Source: Caulobacter sp. S45 (GTDB lineage Bacteria; Pseudomonadota; Alphaproteobacteria; Caulobacterales; Caulobacteraceae). From it: a stretch of DNA of 64,000 bases. The notes under the pieces were generated by a model that was not told where the DNA came from, made no database searches, and saw only the letters and a program-made list of their open reading frames with translations. Positions 9,568-17,837 of this stretch are shown here, in pieces. The translations under genes were made by a program, and so were the position numbers. How positions within the stretch are numbered: the first letter of the stretch is position 1; each line of letters opens with the position of its first letter. Location of the stretch: positions 2,003,539 through 2,067,538 of the forward strand of contig NZ_LMUL01000014.1 of NCBI RefSeq assembly GCF_009765965.1, in the 5' to 3' direction.

Positions 9568-9666
9568 GATTCCCAAGCCACTTTAGGGGCTTGTCAGGAG
9601 TCAAACATTTTATCCGCCGAATCACCCGAGAATCCCCGTTGACCCCCCCCCTGCCGGGGCTACTCT
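9568..9666 (+). promoter_or_regulatory. dnaA control region: four GANTC sites and a promoter
   Basis: This is the informative part of the 373-base rpsT-dnaA gap (9455-9827). Four GANTC (CcrM methylation) sites lie at 9568-9572, 9598-9602, 9619-9623 and 9630-9634. They are followed by TTGACC (9639-9644), a 16-base spacer and TACTCT (9661-9666). Transcription would start near 9673, leaving a leader of about 155 bases before dnaA. TTATCCGCC at 9609-9617 is a poor match to a DnaA box. In C. crescentus dnaA transcription depends on GANTC methylation state, so the arrangement fits. The leader itself (9673-9827) shows no convincing ORF. Confidence 0.65.
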
Positions 9667-9827
9667 GACCCTCTCAGGACAGTTCATCTTTCATCTCCAA
9701 AAGGCGACAGCGGCGCGGGGGCGATCGCTGATAGAGGGACTGTGTCTGCTGGGCGAAGGGGGCTGCAACAGCTTGAGCGCACGCTTGAGTTGAGCACGCA
9801 ACCAAGTCTTTGGGGTTGGTCAAGGAC

Positions 9828-11309
9828 ATGGCGACGGACGTGACGAAGACTTTGGCGTCGGATTTGGACGGCGGCGCGGGCGCCGCGGTGACTTGGTCGC
9901 TCGCCTGCAATGTGTTGCGGGGCGAGTTGGGCGAGGACACCTTCGGCTCGTGGATCGCGCCGGCGAAGCTGCGCAAGGCGCGCAGCGGCGCCCTGGTGGT
10001 GGTGACCCCGACCGGATTGGCGCGCGACTGGATTCGCCGCAACGCCTGGCGGCGTTTGGGCGAGATCTGGACCCAGGCGGACCCGGAGCGCCGGGTGCTC
10101 GACCTGAAATCGCGGCTGGAGTTCGAGGGCGACGCCGTCCCCGCCATGGCCGCCGCCCATGTCGCATCGGCCAACGCCGCGCCTCCCGCAGCACCGTCGA
10201 GCGCGCCGCGGGTCGCGGAAGCGCCCGCCGCCGCTCCGGAGACCGCCCCGGGGATCGAAAATCCGCGGCCAGCGGGGATCGCCGACCGCTTCACCTTCGA
10301 CAGCTTCGTGGCCGGCCCGTCCAACGAGTTCGCCCTCAGCGTCGCGCGCCGCGTGGCCTCCTGGGCCGACGGCGGCTGCTTCAACCCGGTCTACTTCCAC
10401 GGCCCCTACGGCTTCGGGAAGACCCACCTGCTGAACGCCATCGCCTGGGAAGCCTCCCGCGTGCGGCCGGACAAGAAGATCGTCTACCTGACCGCCGAAC
10501 GGTTCACCTCCACCTTCGTCAAGGCGCTGATGGATCGCGCCGCGCCCGGGTTCAAGAACGAGCTGCGCACCGCCGACCTGCTGCTGGTGGACGACGTCCA
10601 CTTCATCGGCGGCAAGAAGTCTTCGGAAGAGGAGCTGTTCCACACCCTGACCGCCCTGATGGCGGAAGGCCGCCGCGTGGTGTTCGCCTCCGACCGGCCC
10701 GCCCATGCGCTGAGCGAGGTGGACGCCCGCCTGCGGTCGCACTTGGGCGCGGGCCTGGTCTGCGGGATCGAACCGGCGGACCGGAGCCTGCGGCTCGGCA
10801 TCCTGGAGCGCAAGCTCGCCACCCTGTCGCGCGACCTGCAGATCGAGGGCAAGGCCCGTCCCGAGGTGATGCAGTTCCTGGCCGACCGCTTCGCCGACAG
10901 CGTGCGCGAACTCGAGGGAGGTCTCAACACCCTGGTCGCCCGCGCCGGCGACCGTCTCGCCAAGCTCTCGCTGGAAGAGGTCCAGACCATCGTGCGCCCG
11001 CATCTGCGCACGGTGGAGAAGCGGATCACCGTGGACGACATCCAGAAGGCGGTGGCGGAGCACTACGGGCTGAAGCAGGCGGACCTGCTGTGCGAGAAGC
11101 GCACCCGCGCGGTGGCGCGGCCCCGCCACGCCGCCATGTACCTGGCCAAGCAGCTCACCACCCGCTCCTACCCCGACATCGGCCGCCGCTTCGGCGGGCG
11201 CGACCACACCACCGTGCTGCATGCGGTGAAGCGGATCGAAGTGCTGAAGGTGGACGACCTGGTGCTCGCCTCCGACCTGGAAGCGATCGCCCGCAAGCTG
11301 CGCGACTGA
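9828..11309 (+). CDS. dnaA: Chromosomal replication initiator protein DnaA
   Basis: ATP-dependent initiator that binds origin DnaA boxes, unwinds DNA and also acts as a transcription factor. The 493-aa protein shows domain I (residues ~20-85, VLRGELGEDTFGSWIAPAKL) and an Ala/Pro-rich linker. The AAA+ domain has a P-loop GPYGFGKTHLLNA, Walker B LLLVDDVHFIGG and the arginine-finger region VDARLRSHLGAG. The C-terminal DNA-binding domain carries the DnaA signature GRRFGGRDHTTVLHAVKRIE. The ATG at 9828 is chosen over an in-frame TTG at 9810 because AAGG precedes it. Located in single copy, transcribed away from rpsT. Confidence 0.97.
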   Translation: MATDVTKTLASDLDGGAGAAVTWSLACNVLRGELGEDTFGSWIAPAKLRKARSGALVVVTPTGLARDWIRRNAWRRLGEIWTQADPERRVLDLKSRLEFEGDAVPAMAAAHVASANAAPPAAPSSAPRVAEAPAAAPETAPGIENPRPAGIADRFTFDSFVAGPSNEFALSVARRVASWADGGCFNPVYFHGPYGFGKTHLLNAIAWEASRVRPDKKIVYLTAERFTSTFVKALMDRAAPGFKNELRTADLLLVDDVHFIGGKKSSEEELFHTLTALMAEGRRVVFASDRPAHALSEVDARLRSHLGAGLVCGIEPADRSLRLGILERKLATLSRDLQIEGKARPEVMQFLADRFADSVRELEGGLNTLVARAGDRLAKLSLEEVQTIVRPHLRTVEKRITVDDIQKAVAEHYGLKQADLLCEKRTRAVARPRHAAMYLAKQLTTRSYPDIGRRFGGRDHTTVLHAVKRIEVLKVDDLVLASDLEAIARKLRD

Positions 11310-11401
11310 CAGGCTGCGGCCTTCCTGGCCCCGACCTCTGTGGCCTGAAGCTTTCCGGCGTCCGGCTTCCTTGGCCGCCGCTCATGGGCTAGGTCGGCGC
11401 T

Positions 11402-12193
11402 ATGGAAGGACGCGTCGGGAGCCTTTATCGCTATCCGGTCAAGGGCTTCACGCCCGAGCGGGTCGGCGCGGTCATGTTGGAGGCCGGCGGGAACTTCCCT
11501 TGCGACCGCCTATACGCCGTCGAGCGCGGCCCGAGCGGCTTCGATCCCGACACCCCGGCCTTCATCTCCAAATGGCGCTTCACGGTGCTCGCCAACCATC
11601 CGAAACTGGCGCGGGCCGTCACCGCCTTCGATCCGGCTTCGGGCACGCTTTCGCTGAAGATAGGCGAATGGATCGAGCACTTCGACCTGCATGACCACGC
11701 CGGCCGCCAGGCCTTCGCCGACTGGCTCGCCGCCTATCTCGGGGAAGACGAGGAGATGGGCCCGCTGCACCTGATCGAGGCGGGTCCCCGCCACCGCTTC
11801 ACCGATGATTGCGAGGGCTGGGTCTCGCTGATCAATCTCGCGAGCCTTCGCGATCTCGCCGCCAAGCTCGAACGAGGGGTCGATCCGTTGCGCATGCGCG
11901 CCAATCTCTACGTCGAAGGCTGGCCGGCTTGGGCGGAGCTCGATCTTCCGACGGGAACCCGCCTGCGCCTGGGCGAGAGTGTTGCGGAGGTGGTCAAGCC
12001 GATCCCCCGCTGCATCGCCACCCACGTCGATCCCGTCTCGGGCGAGCGCGACCTCGATCTGGTCCCAGCCTTGCGCAGCCACTATGGCCATGGGCTGTGC
12101 GGCCTATATCTGAAGCCCATCGCAGGCGGCGGACTCGCCGAAGGCGACCTCGCGACCCTTGTTCCAGCCCACCCAGCAGAGCTGTCCCCATGA
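11402..12193 (+). CDS. MOSC domain protein
   Basis: A 263-aa protein with an N-terminal MOSC beta-barrel (GRVGSLYRYPVKGFTPERV) and a C-terminal MOSC catalytic domain (FRMRAN-like DPLRMRANLYVEGWPAW, then VVKPIPRCIATHVDP with the conserved cysteine). Related proteins (mARC, YcbX) bind molybdenum cofactor and reduce N-hydroxylated compounds or form sulfur carriers. Substrate here is unknown. Its stop overlaps the prmC start by ATGA, so the two are translationally coupled. Confidence 0.88.
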   Translation: MEGRVGSLYRYPVKGFTPERVGAVMLEAGGNFPCDRLYAVERGPSGFDPDTPAFISKWRFTVLANHPKLARAVTAFDPASGTLSLKIGEWIEHFDLHDHAGRQAFADWLAAYLGEDEEMGPLHLIEAGPRHRFTDDCEGWVSLINLASLRDLAAKLERGVDPLRMRANLYVEGWPAWAELDLPTGTRLRLGESVAEVVKPIPRCIATHVDPVSGERDLDLVPALRSHYGHGLCGLYLKPIAGGGLAEGDLATLVPAHPAELSP

Positions 12194-13068
12194 CCCTGAC
12201 CCTCGTCCAGGCCTGGACCACCACCCGCGACCGGCTGAAGAGCGCCGGCGTCGACAGCCCGGTGATCGACGCCCGCCTGTTGGTCGAGGCGGCGGCCAGC
12301 GCCACCCGCGCCGACCTGCTCACCGATCCCTACCGGCCCCTGACGCCCGATCAGGCCGCAACTCTTGACGATTATGTCGAACGCCGTGCGCGGCGGGAGC
12401 CGGTCAGCCACATCCTGGGCCGCAAGGGCTTCTGGAAGATCATGCTGGGCGTGAACTCCCATGTTTTGACGCCTCGGCCAGAAACGGAGGTGGTGGTCGA
12501 CCACGCCCTGCGCGCCTTCGAGGAGCACCAGGCCTTCGACATGCTGGACCTGGGCGTCGGCTCGGGCGCCATCGTGCTGGCGATCCTGGCCGAGCGTCCC
12601 GCTGCGCGCGGGCTGGGCGTGGACGTCTCCGAAGAGGCGCTGGCGGTGGCCCGCGAGAACGCGGCCAACCTGGATCTGAACAACCGGGTGGCGCTGTTGC
12701 GCGGAGACTGGACTGCGGGCCTTCAGGACGAAGGCTTCGACCTGGTCACAGCCAACCCGCCCTACATCCCCAGCCGCGACATAGAGACCCTGGCCCCGGA
12801 GGTGCGAGACCACGAGCCGCGCCTGGCCCTGGACGGCGGCGAGGACGGTTTGGACGCCTATCGCCTGCTCGCGCCGGAGATCCTGCGCGTCCTGAAACCC
12901 GGCGGCCTCTTGCTGGTGGAGATCGGTTTCGACCAGGGCGAGAGCGTCCCGCCGCTGTTCCACGCCGCCGGCGCCCAGGCCGTGGGCGTGCTCAAGGACC
13001 TGTCCGACCGCGACCGCGTGGTCATCGGCCGCAAGAAAGCCCTTGGAAATCCGGGAATGAGCCATTAA
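12190..13068 (+). CDS. prmC: Peptide chain release factor N5-glutamine methyltransferase
   Basis: SAM-dependent enzyme that methylates the GGQ glutamine of RF1/RF2. The 292-aa protein has an N-terminal helical substrate-binding domain, then a class I methyltransferase fold with LDLGVGSGAIVLAIL (SAM binding) and the diagnostic NPPYIP catalytic motif near residue 193. The start is the ATG in the ATGA overlap with the MOSC gene. Its usual partner prfA is not adjacent here. Confidence 0.95.
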   Translation: MTLTLVQAWTTTRDRLKSAGVDSPVIDARLLVEAAASATRADLLTDPYRPLTPDQAATLDDYVERRARREPVSHILGRKGFWKIMLGVNSHVLTPRPETEVVVDHALRAFEEHQAFDMLDLGVGSGAIVLAILAERPAARGLGVDVSEEALAVARENAANLDLNNRVALLRGDWTAGLQDEGFDLVTANPPYIPSRDIETLAPEVRDHEPRLALDGGEDGLDAYRLLAPEILRVLKPGGLLLVEIGFDQGESVPPLFHAAGAQAVGVLKDLSDRDRVVIGRKKALGNPGMSH

Positions 13069-13259
13069 GTCTCGAATCGTTCCTGCTCAGACTTGTCGGA
13101 GCGATCCCGGCGTAACCCGGTGAACGTGGCCGAAGACGCGACGTTCGTTCGCGCCAGCGCAGTTCGCGCCTCCGTCCTCGGTGACGGGAACACGGCTCAG
13201 AACCGGCGGTCCCTTTTAGCGCTCAGGCGTCGCGCGCGACGCATACGGTCAAGCACACG

Positions 13260-14453
13260 ATGAGAGATTTCAAGAACATGAAGCGCCAGCGCGGCCGCAA
13301 TCGCGGCAGCGGTGGAAGTCCCAGCGGGGGCGGCGGCGGCGGGAAACCGCAGCAGAACGTCAATCGCGCCTTCGACTCCAACGGCCCGGACAACGTGAAG
13401 ATTCGCGGCCACGCCCAGCACGTGTTCGAAAAATACCAGCAACTGGCCCGTGACGCCTTCGCGTCCGGCGACCGGGTGCTTGCCGAGAACTATCTCCAGC
13501 ACGCCGACCACTATTTCCGGGTGCTGAGGACGATCCAGCCCCAGCGGCCGCCGGCGGAAATCCTCGGCCGCGACGTGTTCGCTTCCGGCCTCGACATCGA
13601 CTTCGAGGAAGACTTCGAGGGGATGGAAGACAACGGCGAAGGCCAGCCCCAGGGCGAAGGCGAGGCCATGAACGGCGACGCCAACGGCCAAACCTACAGC
13701 CAGGCCAACAACCAGGATGGCCGGCGGGACAACCGTTTCGAGAACCGCCGCGAGAACGTCTACGGCGAACGCGACAACCGCCCCAACGGTCAGGACGGAC
13801 GCCGCGACGGGTCCGACGGTCGCGAGACGCGTCGCGAAAGCGGCGAGCGCTACGACAACCGCGACAATAACCGCGACGGCCGCAACGAACAACGCCCGGA
13901 CAACCGCAATGACGGTCGGGCGAACGAAGGGCGGGCGAACGAAGGCCGGTCCGACACCCGCAACGAATCGCGCAATGAAACTCGCAGCGAACCGCGTGAA
14001 CAGCGCGAACCTCGCGGCGAGCCCCGCAACGAGCCGCGCGAACCCCGCGAGCCGCGCAACAACGAACTCCGGGGCGAGACCCGCGCCGAGGCTCCCCGCG
14101 AGGGCGCCCCGCGCTTCGAACGAGGTCCGCGCCGCGAGCGAGCGCCCCGCGAACCCCGTGTCGAAGCCGATGCGTCGGCCGAGGCTCGCGACCCCTTGGC
14201 CGTCGTAGCCGTCGCGTCCGAAGCCTCGTCCTTCCCTTCTCCCGAAGCGCCGGAAGCGGATGCGTCCCCCATGCTGCGGTCACATGACGGCGGCGTGAGC
14301 GAAGCGCCGGCCTTCCTGCAAGGCGCGCCGGCCGCGGAAGATGGCGAAGTCCGCCGTCCTCGCACCCGCCGCCGCCGTCCCCGCACCTTCGAAGGCGGGG
14401 AAGAAACCGGCGACACCGGCGCCCCGGCCACGCCGGCGGCCGAAGAGGCCTAG
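13260..14453 (+). CDS. DUF4167 protein with long disordered Arg/Asn/Glu-rich tail
   Basis: The N-terminal ~110 residues match the DUF4167 pattern seen in Rhizobiales and Caulobacterales: basic RQRGRNRG start, then VKIRGHAQHVFEKYQQLARD and AENYLQHADHYFRVL. The remaining ~280 residues are low-complexity: runs of NRDGRNEQRPDNRN, a tandem ANEGR repeat, and PREPREPR blocks, then an acidic/Ala-rich end with RRRRPRTFEGGEE. This composition suggests an RNA- or ribosome-associated disordered tail, but no function is established. It commonly follows prfA-prmC in related genomes. Confidence 0.85.
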   Translation: MRDFKNMKRQRGRNRGSGGSPSGGGGGGKPQQNVNRAFDSNGPDNVKIRGHAQHVFEKYQQLARDAFASGDRVLAENYLQHADHYFRVLRTIQPQRPPAEILGRDVFASGLDIDFEEDFEGMEDNGEGQPQGEGEAMNGDANGQTYSQANNQDGRRDNRFENRRENVYGERDNRPNGQDGRRDGSDGRETRRESGERYDNRDNNRDGRNEQRPDNRNDGRANEGRANEGRSDTRNESRNETRSEPREQREPRGEPRNEPREPREPRNNELRGETRAEAPREGAPRFERGPRRERAPREPRVEADASAEARDPLAVVAVASEASSFPSPEAPEADASPMLRSHDGGVSEAPAFLQGAPAAEDGEVRRPRTRRRRPRTFEGGEETGDTGAPATPAAEEA

Positions 14454-14495
14454 GCCTGTGGGGAACTTGATCTCCGACGAGACGATTGAACCGTC

Positions 14496-15569
14496 ATGTC
14501 GGAGATCCTGAGCCTGCCCGACTGGCCGATGTTCGGCCTGACAGACGATGTGCGGCCTGCGCTCGCGTCCGCCTTCGCCGCCAAGCGGGCCGTGGCCCTG
14601 GCCACTATCCACGCGGTGATCGGCGGATCGCCCCGGCCCGTGGGGTCCCAGATGCTGATCGACGGGGGCGAGCCGCACGGCTTCCTCTCCGGCGGCTGCA
14701 TCGAGGCCGACATCTGCATGCACGCCATGGACAGCCTGGCGACGGGAAGCCCCAAACGTCTGATCTATGGCGAGGGCGGTCCGCCCGACATCCGTCTGGT
14801 CTGCGGCGGCCGCGTCGACATCCTGCTCGAACCGATCCCGCCCGGCGACGCCGCCGTACGCGACCTGCTGGCTCTGGGCGAGGCTCGGCGCGAGGCGATC
14901 TGGCTTAGCGACGGGACCCGGCGGCTGTGCGCACCCGCCGACGCCCCGCTCCCCAATCTCAACGATCCGGTCTTCGGACCCCTGCTGGCCACCATGGCCC
15001 GGCCCGACGTCGGCTGTGCGGTCGTGGGCCAGGGTCTGGCGCTCGGCTTGCGCCGGCTGCCCCGGCGCCGGCTGATCGTCGTCGGCTCCGACCCCATCGC
15101 CATCGCCATCTCCAGCCTGGCGATCCAGAGCGAGTTCGAGACCTGGCTGGTGCGGCCCAAGGGTCCGTCCGAACCGCCGCCCCTGCCCGGCCTGCGCTAC
15201 GACCGCCGCGACGCGGCCGAGGCCCTGGGCGACATCGGCCTCGATCCCTGGACCTATGTGGCGGTGGCCACCCACGACCTGGAGGCCGACGAGTCCGCCC
15301 TGCTCGCCGCGCTGAAGTCCCCGGCCGCCTATGTCGGTGTGCTGGGCGCGCGGCGGCGGCTGCCTGAACGTCTGGCCCGGCTGAAGGCCCTGGGCGCCGA
15401 CGATGCGGCGCTGGAGCGGCTGCACGCGCCCATCGGCCTGAACCTCGGCGGCAAGGCGCCGTTCGAGGTCGCGGTCTCGGTGCTGGCGGAAGTGATCGGC
15501 CAGGCCTGCGCCACCCGCCCCTCGACCTGGGTGCGCCTGGACGCCGAAAAGGCCGAAGCCGCCGCCTGA
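14496..15569 (+). CDS. XdhC/CoxI family protein
   Basis: A 357-aa protein with an N-terminal XdhC/CoxI domain (VALATIHAVIGGSPRPVGSQM, LSGGCIEADI) and a C-terminal Rossmann domain (YVGVLGARRRLPERLARL). XdhC proteins bind and insert sulfurated molybdenum cofactor into xanthine dehydrogenase-type enzymes. No molybdenum hydroxylase subunit is adjacent, so the client enzyme must be encoded elsewhere. It follows the DUF4167 gene by 42 bases. Confidence 0.88.
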   Translation: MSEILSLPDWPMFGLTDDVRPALASAFAAKRAVALATIHAVIGGSPRPVGSQMLIDGGEPHGFLSGGCIEADICMHAMDSLATGSPKRLIYGEGGPPDIRLVCGGRVDILLEPIPPGDAAVRDLLALGEARREAIWLSDGTRRLCAPADAPLPNLNDPVFGPLLATMARPDVGCAVVGQGLALGLRRLPRRRLIVVGSDPIAIAISSLAIQSEFETWLVRPKGPSEPPPLPGLRYDRRDAAEALGDIGLDPWTYVAVATHDLEADESALLAALKSPAAYVGVLGARRRLPERLARLKALGADDAALERLHAPIGLNLGGKAPFEVAVSVLAEVIGQACATRPSTWVRLDAEKAEAAA

Positions 15570-15611
15570 GGCTCGCCCGTCACGCGTGACGCTGCTGAAA
15601 CAACCCCGGCT

Positions 15612-15641
15612 TTGACAGCGCCCCGAAAGCTCGGGCAATCT
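15612..15641 (+). promoter_or_regulatory. Candidate promoter for the dienelactone hydrolase gene
   Basis: A perfect TTGACA (15612-15617) is followed after 18 bases by CAATCT (15636-15641). Upstream lies a 12-bp perfect palindrome GTCACGCGTGAC (15579-15590) that could be an operator. Confidence 0.45.
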
Positions 15642-15668
15642 CCCCGCCGATTGCGACAGGAGCCGGTC

Positions 15669-16553
15669 ATGTTGAGCCTCACCCGAGCCGATGGGCCCCA
15701 GCCCGAGGACTTCCACCTGTCGCGCCGGATGCTGGGCGGCATGATCTTCGCCGGCTACGCCGCCGCGGCCCTGGCCGCCGAGGCCGCCCCGATCGTCACC
15801 GACGCCGAGGGCCTCGACACCGCCACCATCGCCATCCCCGAAGGCGGCGAGCAGCTGCCCGCCTACATCGCCCGCCCCAAGGGCCACGGCCGCCATCCGG
15901 CGGTGCTGGTCTGCTCGGAGGTGTTCGGCGTCCACGCCTACATCCAGGACATCTGCCGCCGGCTGGCCAAGCTGGGCTATGTCGCCATCGCCCCGGCCTT
16001 CTTCTTCCGCGCCCCGGACGGCGACAAGCTGCCGACCATCACCGAATTCCCCGCGATCATGAAGATCGTCGCCACCGCCCACCTGGAGCAGGTGATGGGC
16101 GACGTCGGCGCCACCCTGAAATGGCTGCAGGCCCAGCCCTTCGTCGATCCGCACAAGCTGGCGGTGACCGGCTTCTGCTGGGGCGGCGGGACCACCTGGA
16201 TGTCCGCCTCGCGCTTCCCCGAGTTGAAGGCCGCCGTCGCCTGGTACGGCCCGCTGGCCCATCCGCCGGAAGGCCATGGCGAGGCCGGCCGGGACTATCC
16301 GATCGACCTGCCCGGCAAGCTGAAGTGCCCGGTGCTCGGCCTCTATGGCGGGCAGGACAAGGGCATCACCGCCCCTGATATCGCCGCCATGCGCGACGCC
16401 CTGGCCAAGGCCGGCGTGCATGACGAGCTGGTGGTCTACCCGGACGCAGGCCACGGCTTCCACGCCGACTACCGCGAGAGCTTCAACGCCAAGGACGCCG
16501 AGGACGGCTGGCGGCGGATGCTGGCCTTCTTCCGGGCCAACGGGGTCGCCTGA
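15669..16553 (+). CDS. Dienelactone hydrolase family protein with Tat-like N-terminus
   Basis: Alpha/beta hydrolase of 294 aa. The nucleophile motif is GFCWGGG, with Cys as nucleophile as in dienelactone hydrolases; GGQDKGI holds the Asp and GHGFHADY the His. CSEVFGVHAYIQD contains the conserved Glu. The N-terminal SRRMLGGMIFAGYAAAALAA looks like a twin-arginine or membrane-targeting segment, suggesting export. AGGAG seven bases before the ATG at 15669 fixes the start. Natural substrate unknown. A second, cytoplasmic paralogue lies at 61945-62643. Confidence 0.88.
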   Translation: MLSLTRADGPQPEDFHLSRRMLGGMIFAGYAAAALAAEAAPIVTDAEGLDTATIAIPEGGEQLPAYIARPKGHGRHPAVLVCSEVFGVHAYIQDICRRLAKLGYVAIAPAFFFRAPDGDKLPTITEFPAIMKIVATAHLEQVMGDVGATLKWLQAQPFVDPHKLAVTGFCWGGGTTWMSASRFPELKAAVAWYGPLAHPPEGHGEAGRDYPIDLPGKLKCPVLGLYGGQDKGITAPDIAAMRDALAKAGVHDELVVYPDAGHGFHADYRESFNAKDAEDGWRRMLAFFRANGVA

Positions 16554-16712
16554 CATTCGCGCTACGGCGCCCGTCAGGCCCGGTTCATCTAGACGATCTC
16601 ATGTTCAAAAGGCTTCGATATCCGAGGCTTGGCGACCGAATTACGGAAACCCGTTCGGCCGTCGCGCTTTAGAGATCGGTGTTTTCGAGACCAACAACGG
16701 CCGAACAATCTG

Positions 16713-17213
16713 ATGCACCTCAAGAGCCTGCTCGCCCTCGCCCCGCTCTGTCTGTTGCTCGGCGCCGCCGCGCCGGAGCCGCAGAAGCCCGTCGACCTGC
16801 AGCGCTACGCCGGCCGCTGGTACGAGGTGGCGCGCCTGCACAACAAGCTGGAAGAGGACTGCACCAACGCCGAGGCCACCTACACGCCCACGGCGGACGG
16901 CGGTTATACCGTGACCCAGGCCTGCCTGCCCGAGAACGCCAGGCCCAGGCTCTTCCACGCCAACATGAAGATCATGGACCCGGGCATGAACGCCAAGTTC
17001 CGCCTGACCTTCTTCCTGGTGGTGCACAAGGACTACTGGGTGCTGGACTACGCGCCCGACCATAGCTGGGTGGTGCTGGGCGAACCGACCGGCAAGTACC
17101 TCTGGCTGTTCAGCCGGACCCCGGACCTGAAGGCCAACAGGAGCGCGCTCGTCGCCCGCGCCAAGTCGCTGGGTTACGACACCTCCAAGCTGATCTACGA
17201 CAAGGGCGCGTGA
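16713..17213 (+). CDS. Lipocalin family protein (Blc-like)
   Basis: A 166-aa protein with a hydrophobic signal peptide (residues ~1-21, MHLKSLLALAPLCLLLGAAA). The lipocalin barrel starts with DLQRYAGRWYEVARL, the GxW motif, and continues with KFRLTFFLVVHKDYWVLDYA and KYLWLFSRTP as in bacterial Blc. There is no cysteine at the signal-peptide end, so it looks secreted rather than lipid-anchored. Such proteins bind lipids or other small hydrophobic ligands in the periplasm. A longer in-frame reading to 16629 is rejected because the signal peptide begins at 16713. Confidence 0.9.
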   Translation: MHLKSLLALAPLCLLLGAAAPEPQKPVDLQRYAGRWYEVARLHNKLEEDCTNAEATYTPTADGGYTVTQACLPENARPRLFHANMKIMDPGMNAKFRLTFFLVVHKDYWVLDYAPDHSWVVLGEPTGKYLWLFSRTPDLKANRSALVARAKSLGYDTSKLIYDKGA

Positions 17214-17246
17214 GCACGGACGCGGCCCAGCGCTTCGCCGTCCCGC

Positions 17247-17275
17247 TTGACTCCGAACGAAGGGCGAACATTCTA
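17247..17275 (+). promoter_or_regulatory. LexA-box promoter of mmcB
   Basis: TTGACT (17247-17252), a 17-base spacer and ATTCTA (17270-17275) form a promoter. The spacer holds GAAC-N7-GAAC (17255-17269), the reverse complement of the alphaproteobacterial LexA box GTTC-N7-GTTC. LexA bound here would cover both promoter hexamers. The predicted transcript start (17281-17283) coincides with the mmcB GTG. Confidence 0.75.
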
Positions 17276-17280
17276 GCCGG

Positions 17281-17709
17281 GTGAGCCTCGCCACCCTCCC
17301 CGCCCCCCGTCCAGAAATCACCGGCGTGGTCACGCGCGGGACGGCGCGGTTGCTGGTGCAGCTCGGCTATGCGCCGGTGCTGGAGGCGCCGCTGCCCAAT
17401 GGGCGGCGGGCGGACGTGCTGGCGCTCGGGCCCAAGGGCGAACTGGTCATCGTCGAGGTGAAGTCCTCGCTGGAAGACTACCGGGCCGATCACAAATGGT
17501 CCGAATACGCTCCTTATTGCGACGCCTTCTATTTTGCGGTGGCGCCGGAATTCCCGCGCGAGATCCTGCCCGAGGGGCTGGGCTTGATCGTGGCGGATGG
17601 GTTCGGCGGCGCGGTGCTGGCCGAAGCGCCGCTCTGCACGCTGGCGCCGGCGCGGCGCAAGGCGCTGACCCTGGCCTTCGCCCGGCTGGCGGCGCTGCGG
17701 GCGCTATAA
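17281..17709 (+). CDS. mmcB: MmcB family DNA-damage repair protein
   Basis: A 142-aa protein of the MmcB (DUF1052) family, named in C. crescentus for mitomycin C resistance. It has a restriction-endonuclease-like core: RRADVLAL, then ELVIVEVKSSLEDYRADHKW, in which the Asp and ExK residues resemble a PD-(D/E)xK nuclease site, and YCDAFYFAVAPEFP. It is preceded by a LexA box, consistent with SOS induction. The start is GTG at 17281, possibly leaderless; a later in-frame GTG at residue 17 is an alternative. Confidence 0.88.
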   Translation: MSLATLPAPRPEITGVVTRGTARLLVQLGYAPVLEAPLPNGRRADVLALGPKGELVIVEVKSSLEDYRADHKWSEYAPYCDAFYFAVAPEFPREILPEGLGLIVADGFGGAVLAEAPLCTLAPARRKALTLAFARLAALRAL

Positions 17710-17774
17710 AACCAGGCAGACCGACCGTTCAGTTGCGAACGTGTTGCAGCAATGCCGCGATTGGGCCGCTTTCG

Positions 17775-17802
17775 TTGACACCCCCTGACGGCGGTTTAAA
17801 TA
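17775..17802 (+). promoter_or_regulatory. Candidate promoter of the sdh operon
   Basis: TTGACA (17775-17780) with TAAATA (17797-17802) at 16 bases, 35 bases before the sdhC ATG. GAAGGGACGGGA precedes that ATG and contains the ribosome-binding site. Confidence 0.5.
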
Positions 17803-17837
17803 GCCCGAGCCGTTGTTGCAGACGCGAAGGGACGGGA

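Noticed and set aside
9486-9668. 60-aa open frame in the dnaA leader
   Set aside because: It begins inside the rpsT terminator, runs through the GANTC cluster and promoter, and resembles no protein.
9455-9827. Chromosomal origin next to dnaA
   Set aside because: No cluster of good DnaA boxes, no TTAA-N7-TTAA CtrA sites and no long AT-rich unwinding region are seen; only one poor box (TTATCCGCC).
13900-13960. LexA box from the repeated GAAC in the DUF4167 gene
   Set aside because: The GAAC copies are 11 bases apart rather than 7 and belong to the in-frame ANEGR protein repeat.
14280-16556. 758-aa open frame on the minus strand opposite XdhC and the dienelactone hydrolase
   Set aside because: GC-rich DNA leaves long antisense frames open. 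The protein is Gly/His/Arg/Gln-rich with no domain, and the plus-strand genes are clear.
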